Assembly: GCA_002849045.2 (NCBI GenBank) | Contig: NCRO01000166.1 | Coordinates: 1 to 11,652, forward strand | DNA: 11,652 nt | Direction of reading: 5' to 3' | DNA from: Candidatus Sediminicultor secundus | Lineage (GTDB): Bacteria > Atribacterota > JS1 > SB-45 > 34-128 | Shown: positions 6,921-11,652 of the stretch, in pieces | Numbering within the stretch: the first letter of the stretch is position 1 | Layout: each line of letters begins with the position of its first letter | Made by a program: the position numbers and the translations under genes | Notes under the pieces: model-generated | What the model was told of the DNA's origin: nothing | What the model saw: only the letters and a program-made list of their open reading frames with translations | Databases searched by the model: none

Positions 6921-7065
6921 GATTAGTCGTTATTATTAAAAAGCTTTCAGTTGACAGTCTTTGGTTTTCAGTTCACTGTAAAGGACTTTTCAAACTTATA
7001 ACTCGCAACTTGCAACCTGCATTTTAACCAGCTAACTAAGTAACTAACTAACGAATCAAGAGACA
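6921..7065. repeat. Low-complexity block of short degenerate words between two tRNAs
   Basis: There are three runs of near-repeated short words: CAGTTGACAGT...TTTTCAGTTCACTG (about 6949-6977), ACTCGCAACTTGCAACCTGC (about 7001-7020), and GCTAACTAAGTAACTAACTA (7031-7050). It starts with TTAGTCGTTA, the outer word of the dispersed repeat family, but otherwise differs from it. No gene or clear promoter for tRNA-Met was found inside. Confidence 0.45.
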
Positions 7066-7074
7066 TTATATTGC

Positions 7075-7108
7075 TAAAAAACCCCTATCATTTTGAATAA
7101 GAGGTTTT
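7075..7108 (-). terminator. Probable terminator after tRNA-fMet
   Basis: On the minus strand AAAACCTCTTAT and ATAGGGGTTTT form about a 10-bp stem with one bulge and one G:U pair. A run of six T follows, and the hairpin starts a few bases after the CCA end of tRNA-fMet. If it works, tRNA-Met and tilS need another promoter or read-through. Confidence 0.6.
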
Positions 7109-7114
7109 AAAAAT

Positions 7115-7191
<77 letters not shown>

Positions 7192-7233
7192 CCGTATTTT
7201 TATATTTATAAAATATTTATTTTGTACATAATA

Positions 7234-7262
7234 ATTTTAGCATTTTTTTCAAACAAAGCCAA
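7234..7262 (-). promoter_or_regulatory. Possible promoter upstream of tRNA-fMet
   Basis: On the minus strand TTGGCT (7257-7262), a 17-nt spacer, then TAAAAT (7234-7239) preceded by TGC. The core ATGCTAAAATTATT is identical to that upstream of ftsH. It would start transcription roughly 35 nt before the mature tRNA. Confidence 0.5.
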
Positions 7263-7291
7263 ATTTACCAATTGATCATTATCTTTATAGG

Positions 7292-7377
7292 TGCCGGAGG
7301 CCGGAATCGAACCGGCACGAACCTTACAGCTCGCAGGATTTTAAGTCCTGTGCGTCTACCTATTCCGCCACTCCGGC
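7292..7377 (-). tRNA. tRNA-Leu (TAA)
   Basis: Class II tRNA of 86 nt without CCA. The acceptor GCCGGAG pairs with CTCCGGC, then A73. The D-arm is GGCGGAATAGGTAGACGC-like, and the anticodon stem CAGGA/TCCTG has loop CTTAAAA (anticodon TAA, reading UUA). A long variable arm follows (CGAGCTGTAAGGTTCG), then T-arm GCCGG/CCGGC with loop TTCGATT. The genomic bases after the discriminator are CCT, so the terminal A must be added by the CCA enzyme, unlike the two Met tRNAs here. A strong promoter lies just upstream. Confidence 0.95.
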
Positions 7378-7389
7378 AGACTGCAATCC

Positions 7390-7418
7390 ATTATATGATA
7401 AATCTTTTAAATCGTCAA
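7390..7418 (-). promoter_or_regulatory. Strong sigma-70-type promoter of the tRNA cluster
   Basis: On the minus strand TTGACG (7413-7418), exactly 17 nt, then a perfect TATAAT (7390-7395). The mature tRNA-Leu 5' end is 12 nt past the -10, leaving a very short leader. Eleven of twelve consensus bases match. Confidence 0.88.
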
Positions 7419-7497
7419 TAGTAATTATATAGTTATGGCGATAAACTGTAAATGTTCAGATAGTTGAAAGTTAAAATTATTTCATTGGTCATATTTT

Positions 7498-7615
7498 ATT
7501 AAACTAAAAGCTTAAAACGAAAAACGAAAAACCATAATTCAAAATTCAAAACCTCTTTCTTCGTTTTTAGTTTCGAGTTTTGGTTTTGCGCCTTTCACTC
7601 TACGCTCTATGCTAT
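7498..7615 (-). repeat. Dispersed modular intergenic repeat, copy C
   Basis: The core matches copy B closely: ACTAAAAGCTTAAAACGAAA, AACGAAAAACCATAATTCAA and AATTCAAAACC on the plus strand, then a degenerate inverted half with GGTTTTGCG and the word AGAGCG (minus strand) near the end. It lacks the ATACG-word tail module. It lies between the ftsB/divIC stop and the tRNA promoter. Confidence 0.8.
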
Positions 7616-7625
7616 TATATGAATT

Positions 7626-7913
7626 TCATTTTTCAATACCTTTAATCAATATTTCATCAGGTTTAGTAAGACCTAATTCCTCTCGGGCAATTTTTTCTAC
7701 AGATTTATCAGATTTTAATGATTCCACCTCTTCTGATAAATTATTATTTTTCATTTTTAATTCTTCTACCTCTGATTCTAATCTTTTAATATCTTCTTTT
7801 AATTGCAATGTCCGGGCGTATTTATCCGAAAATATAAAAACTATATACAATATTAAAAGTAAAATTATAGCCCAAACTATTTTCGAATGAAATATTGACC
7901 TAATTGATATCAT
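7626..7913 (-). CDS. Septum formation initiator family protein (FtsB/DivIC-like)
   Basis: A 95-residue bitopic membrane protein of the FtsB/DivIC family, which joins FtsL and FtsQ/DivIB in the divisome. A short cytoplasmic N-terminus is followed by a membrane helix (about residues 13-30, VWAIILLLILYIVFIF). A coiled coil follows (about 36-70, leucine-spaced, LKEDIKRLESEVEELK). The family C-terminal motif is EKIAREELGLTKPDEILI. Only one base separates its ATG from the enolase stop, and I see no good Shine-Dalgarno in the last codons of eno, so translation is probably coupled to eno. Linkage of eno with ftsB is known in several bacteria. FtsB and DivIC cannot be told apart from this sequence alone. 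Confidence 0.92.
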   Translation of the reverse strand: MISIRSIFHSKIVWAIILLLILYIVFIFSDKYARTLQLKEDIKRLESEVEELKMKNNNLSEEVESLKSDKSVEKIAREELGLTKPDEILIKGIEK

Positions 7914-7914
7914 T

Positions 7915-9213
<1,299 letters not shown>

Positions 9214-9286
9214 TCATTTATTTTTTAACAAATCTTTTTTGCTATCCTAGTACATTATTTAAATAATATCTAACTAAATAATTTTA

Positions 9287-10654
9287 TTATCCGCTAAACC
9301 GTTTAAATAAAAAGGTACCCAGACTAAAATATATTAATAAACTACCAACGTCTACTATGGTAGTGATAAAAGGGCCTGCGGCAATTGCCGGATCAATTTT
9401 AATCTTAGTAAAAATCAAAGGCAATAAGGTACCAATAGTGGCTGCAGTTATTATAGTCAAACATAATGACAGTCCAATTACTAGCCCTAATACATAATTA
9501 TCCTGCCAAATAAGTGCCACCAAAGCTATAATTATTCCGACAATTATTCCTATCAAAGAACCAACCTTGGTTTCGGTCCAGATATTATACCATAATTCAT
9601 CTATCCTGAGCTGACCAGTAGCTAAACCACGAACTGCAATGGTGGAAGATTGAGCACCTACATTACCACCCATAGCCATAATTATAGGAATAAAAAAGGC
9701 CATAGCCATTACAATTTGTAAGGTATCAGAATGAAGCTTTATAACTGAACCAGAAAGTATTCCTCCTGCCATACATACGAACAACCAGGGAAGTCGCGCC
9801 TTCGCCCTCATCAAGGGGCTTGCTTTTATAAGTTTATCTTCATATGCCTCGGATGAACCGACCATCTTATGAATATCCTCGGTAACCTCTTCCTGTAATA
9901 CATCAATAATATCATCTACAGTTATAATTCCTAATAAAGTACCTTTTCTATCAATAACTGGTATAGCCAAAAAATCGTAATCAGCAATTATTCTAGCTGC
10001 TGTTTCCTGGTCCTCTGTGTCCAAAACGCTGACCACATCTTCTTCCATAAATTCTGATATTTTAGCTTTAGGATTAGCCATGATTAAATCTCGCAAAGAA
10101 ATAACTCCAATTAATTTCTCTCTCTTATCTACAATATAAACATAGTAAATCGTCTCTGCTTCCGGGCTAAGCTCTCTTATCTTGTTTGTTGCTTCCTCAG
10201 CAGTAAGATCTTCAGGAAGAGCAACAAACTCGTTGTTCATTATGCTTCCGGCAGTATTTTCTTCATACTTTAATAGTTCCTCGATCTCTTCTGCCTCTTC
10301 TTTAGGCATCAAATCTAATAACTCACGGGATTCCTCAGGAGTTATCTCCCCTAAAAAATCAGCTGCTTCATCAGTATCCATTTCTTCTAAGATATCAGAA
10401 GCCTTCTCTTTACCCAGAGCATCCATAATATTTGCTTGACATTCTGAACTTAATTCTGAAAGCAATTCCGCAATTTTCTCATCATCTTTAAGTAATTTAA
10501 ATATTTCAATAGTCTGTTCTAATGGTAAATAATCGGTTAATCCGGCAAACTCTGTTGGATAGAGGCCATCAATAATTTCTTTTAATTCTTGAACCTTTTT
10601 CTCTTCCAATAGCCTTATTATTTTTTCTGACAATTCTTTCATTTTTTCTTCCAT
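9287..10654 (-). CDS. mgtE: Magnesium transporter MgtE
   Basis: A homodimeric inner-membrane Mg2+ channel/transporter gated by cytosolic Mg2+. The layout is full length (455 residues): a helical, acidic N-domain (1 to about 130); a CBS pair (about 138-195 and 200-256, e.g. LIGVISLRDLI and LLGIITVDDIIDVL); a connecting plug helix (about 257-285); and five membrane helices (about 288-450). The family signature is MGGNVGAQSSTIAVRGLATG (328-347), and the pore aspartate is D435 in TTIVDVGSLLIYF. GAGG lies 10 nt before ATG. An alternative ATG four codons on has a poorer site. The upstream gap carries repeat copy D. No M-box-like Mg2+ riboswitch was recognised there. Confidence 0.97.
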   Translation of the reverse strand: MEEKMKELSEKIIRLLEEKKVQELKEIIDGLYPTEFAGLTDYLPLEQTIEIFKLLKDDEKIAELLSELSSECQANIMDALGKEKASDILEEMDTDEAADFLGEITPEESRELLDLMPKEEAEEIEELLKYEENTAGSIMNNEFVALPEDLTAEEATNKIRELSPEAETIYYVYIVDKREKLIGVISLRDLIMANPKAKISEFMEEDVVSVLDTEDQETAARIIADYDFLAIPVIDRKGTLLGIITVDDIIDVLQEEVTEDIHKMVGSSEAYEDKLIKASPLMRAKARLPWLFVCMAGGILSGSVIKLHSDTLQIVMAMAFFIPIIMAMGGNVGAQSSTIAVRGLATGQLRIDELWYNIWTETKVGSLIGIIVGIIIALVALIWQDNYVLGLVIGLSLCLTIITAATIGTLLPLIFTKIKIDPAIAAGPFITTIVDVGSLLIYFSLGTFLFKRFSG

Positions 10655-10672
10655 TTGATTAAAACCTCATTT

Positions 10673-10830
10673 TAGTCGTTAGTGAATAGTATCAGAGCGT
10701 AAAGCTAAAACTTAAAAATTAAAACTTAAAACTTAAGAAAAAGTTTTGAATTTTGAATTATGGTTTTTCGCTTTTCGCTTTAAGTTTTTAGTTTAATGCT
10801 GGTGCAATACGATATACTATATACGATTAT
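10673..10830 (+). repeat. Dispersed modular intergenic repeat, copy D
   Basis: On the plus strand it runs TAGTCGTTAGTGAATAGTAT, CAGAGCGTAAAGCTAAAAC, a run of CTTAAAA words, AGTTTTGAATTTTGAATTAT, GGTTTTTCGCTTTTCGC, TTTAGTTTAATGCTGGTGCA and ATACG/ATAC words. It is nearly identical to copy E over most of its length, but the GCAAAACC arm is replaced by plain TTAAAA words, so its fold-back is weaker. It sits between rqcP and mgtE, in the opposite orientation to copies A-C. Beyond its right end the minus strand has a perfect TATAAT (10826-10831) facing mgtE, but with a poor -35 (TATTCA). Confidence 0.85.
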
Positions 10831-10876
10831 ATTTTGGATTCTGTCTTCTGAATACCTAATTATTTTTATTACAATT

Positions 10877-11143
10877 TCAATCTTCTTCTTTTTTAATTTC
10901 CTTTAAAACCTCATACAAAGAAATAGCTTGTTTTGCTTGAATATTCTTTAAAGGAACTTCTAACACCTTTACCTGAATAATTTTAGTCGCCAGGTTAATT
11001 TCAATTTCGTCAGCAATTTTAACTTCATCCCCTGCTTTGGCAATTCGATTATTAATTCTAATACATTTAGCTAGACAGGCTTTTTTTGCTTCTGTTCTTC
11101 TCTTTATTAATCTGCTTAGTTTTAAAAATTTATCTAATCTCAT
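10877..11143 (-). CDS. rqcP: S4-domain RNA-binding protein, RqcP/YabO-like
   Basis: An 88-residue single S4-domain protein. The start MRLDKFLKLSRLIKRRTEAK closely matches Bacillus YabO/RqcP as I recall it (MRLDKFLKVSRLIKRRT). The S4 fold spans about residues 1-60, followed by a strand-rich part and the helix EVLKEIKKEED. In Bacillus, RqcP works with RqcH on stalled 50S subunits to add C-terminal alanine tails in ribosome quality control. The same role here is inference from similarity. The related heat-shock protein Hsp15 is longer with a different tail. No clear Shine-Dalgarno precedes the ATG, and no other start looks better. Its neighbours are lysS upstream and mgtE downstream, each separated by a repeat copy. 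Confidence 0.85.
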   Translation of the reverse strand: MRLDKFLKLSRLIKRRTEAKKACLAKCIRINNRIAKAGDEVKIADEIEINLATKIIQVKVLEVPLKNIQAKQAISLYEVLKEIKKEED

Positions 11144-11190
11144 ATTTTTTAATTAACCAATTCTCCAATTGACCAATTTGCCAATTAATA

Positions 11191-11402
11191 TAGTCGTTAG
11201 TGAATAGTATCAGAGCGTAAAGTGTAAAGCTAAAAACGCAAAACCAAAACTTAAAACTTAAAACTTAAGAAAAAGTTTTGAATTTTGAATTATGGTTTTT
11301 CTCTTTTCGCTTTAAATTTTTAGTTTAATGCTGGTGCAATACGATATACGAATACTACACGCTATTTTTCACTATATACTCAATACTCGATACTCGATAC
11401 TG
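11191..11402 (+). repeat. Dispersed modular intergenic repeat, copy E
   Basis: About 212 bp, all modules present and same orientation as copy D: TAGTCGTTAGTGAATAGTAT, AAAGTGTAAAGCTAAAAACG, CAAAACC, CTTAAAA words, AGTTTTGAATTTTGAATTAT, GGTTTTTCTCTTTTCGC, TTTAATGCTGGTGCAATACG, and a tail of ATACG/ACTCGATACT words up to 2 nt from the lysS stop. A separate short-word run (CCAATTCTCCAATTGACCAA, 11157-11176) precedes it. It fills the gap between lysS and rqcP. Confidence 0.85.
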
Positions 11403-11404
11403 TT

Positions 11405-11652
<248 letters not shown>

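Noticed and set aside
9254..9267. 14-bp perfect palindrome ATTATTTAAATAAT between mgtE and eno
   Set aside because: Pure A/T palindromes of this size arise easily in DNA of this composition. No T-run or operator context supports a function.
10655..10876. Mg2+ riboswitch (M-box) upstream of mgtE
   Set aside because: The gap is almost wholly repeat copy D. I could not find the conserved M-box helices, nor a terminator/antiterminator pair.

Overview
The window is AT-rich bacterial chromosome in which every supported gene lies on the minus strand. The genes are ordinary housekeeping genes plus one peptide-type solute-binding protein. I found no phage, transposase, CRISPR array, toxin-antitoxin pair or defence system. 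The order tilS-hpt-ftsH and a YabO/RqcP-type S4 protein near a DivIC/FtsB-like gene recall Firmicutes, and the elongator tRNA-Met also looks Bacillus-like. The low GC content, long repeat-filled gaps and a substrate-binding protein without a lipobox would also fit an uncultivated, possibly diderm lineage (Atribacterota/Aerophobota type). The phylum is a guess.

Read in the direction of transcription (high to low coordinates), the window holds: the 3' end of lysS; rqcP; the Mg2+ transporter mgtE; eno with ftsB/divIC one base behind it; a tRNA cluster Leu(TAA), initiator fMet(CAT), elongator Met(CAT); tilS overlapping hpt by 14 bases; ftsH with a TTG start and its own promoter; an unrecognised very basic 71-residue ORF; and a family 5 (oligopeptide/dipeptide type) substrate-binding protein closed by a strong terminator. 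The themes are translation (LysRS, RqcP, tRNAs, TilS), purine salvage (Hpt), membrane proteolysis (FtsH), glycolysis (enolase), division (FtsB/DivIC) and Mg2+ homeostasis.

The most distinctive content is between the genes. A modular repeat of roughly 120-210 bp, built of related A/T-rich words and partly able to fold back on itself, occurs in five long copies (1-135, 4539-4747, 7498-7615, 10673-10830, 11191-11402). There is also a probable remnant (2401-2540) and a different low-complexity block (6921-7065). Three copies (4539-4747, 10673-10830, 11191-11402) are close enough to suggest recent spread or gene conversion. The copies at the high-coordinate end lie in the opposite orientation to the others. 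Copies fill most of several gaps and stop close to stop codons and promoters.

Secondary points are an initiator tRNA with the AU/GC/GC form of the usual three G:C anticodon-stem pairs, a 15-bp hairpin between tRNA-Met and the tilS ribosome binding site, and a 14-base identical promoter core upstream of both ftsH and tRNA-fMet.
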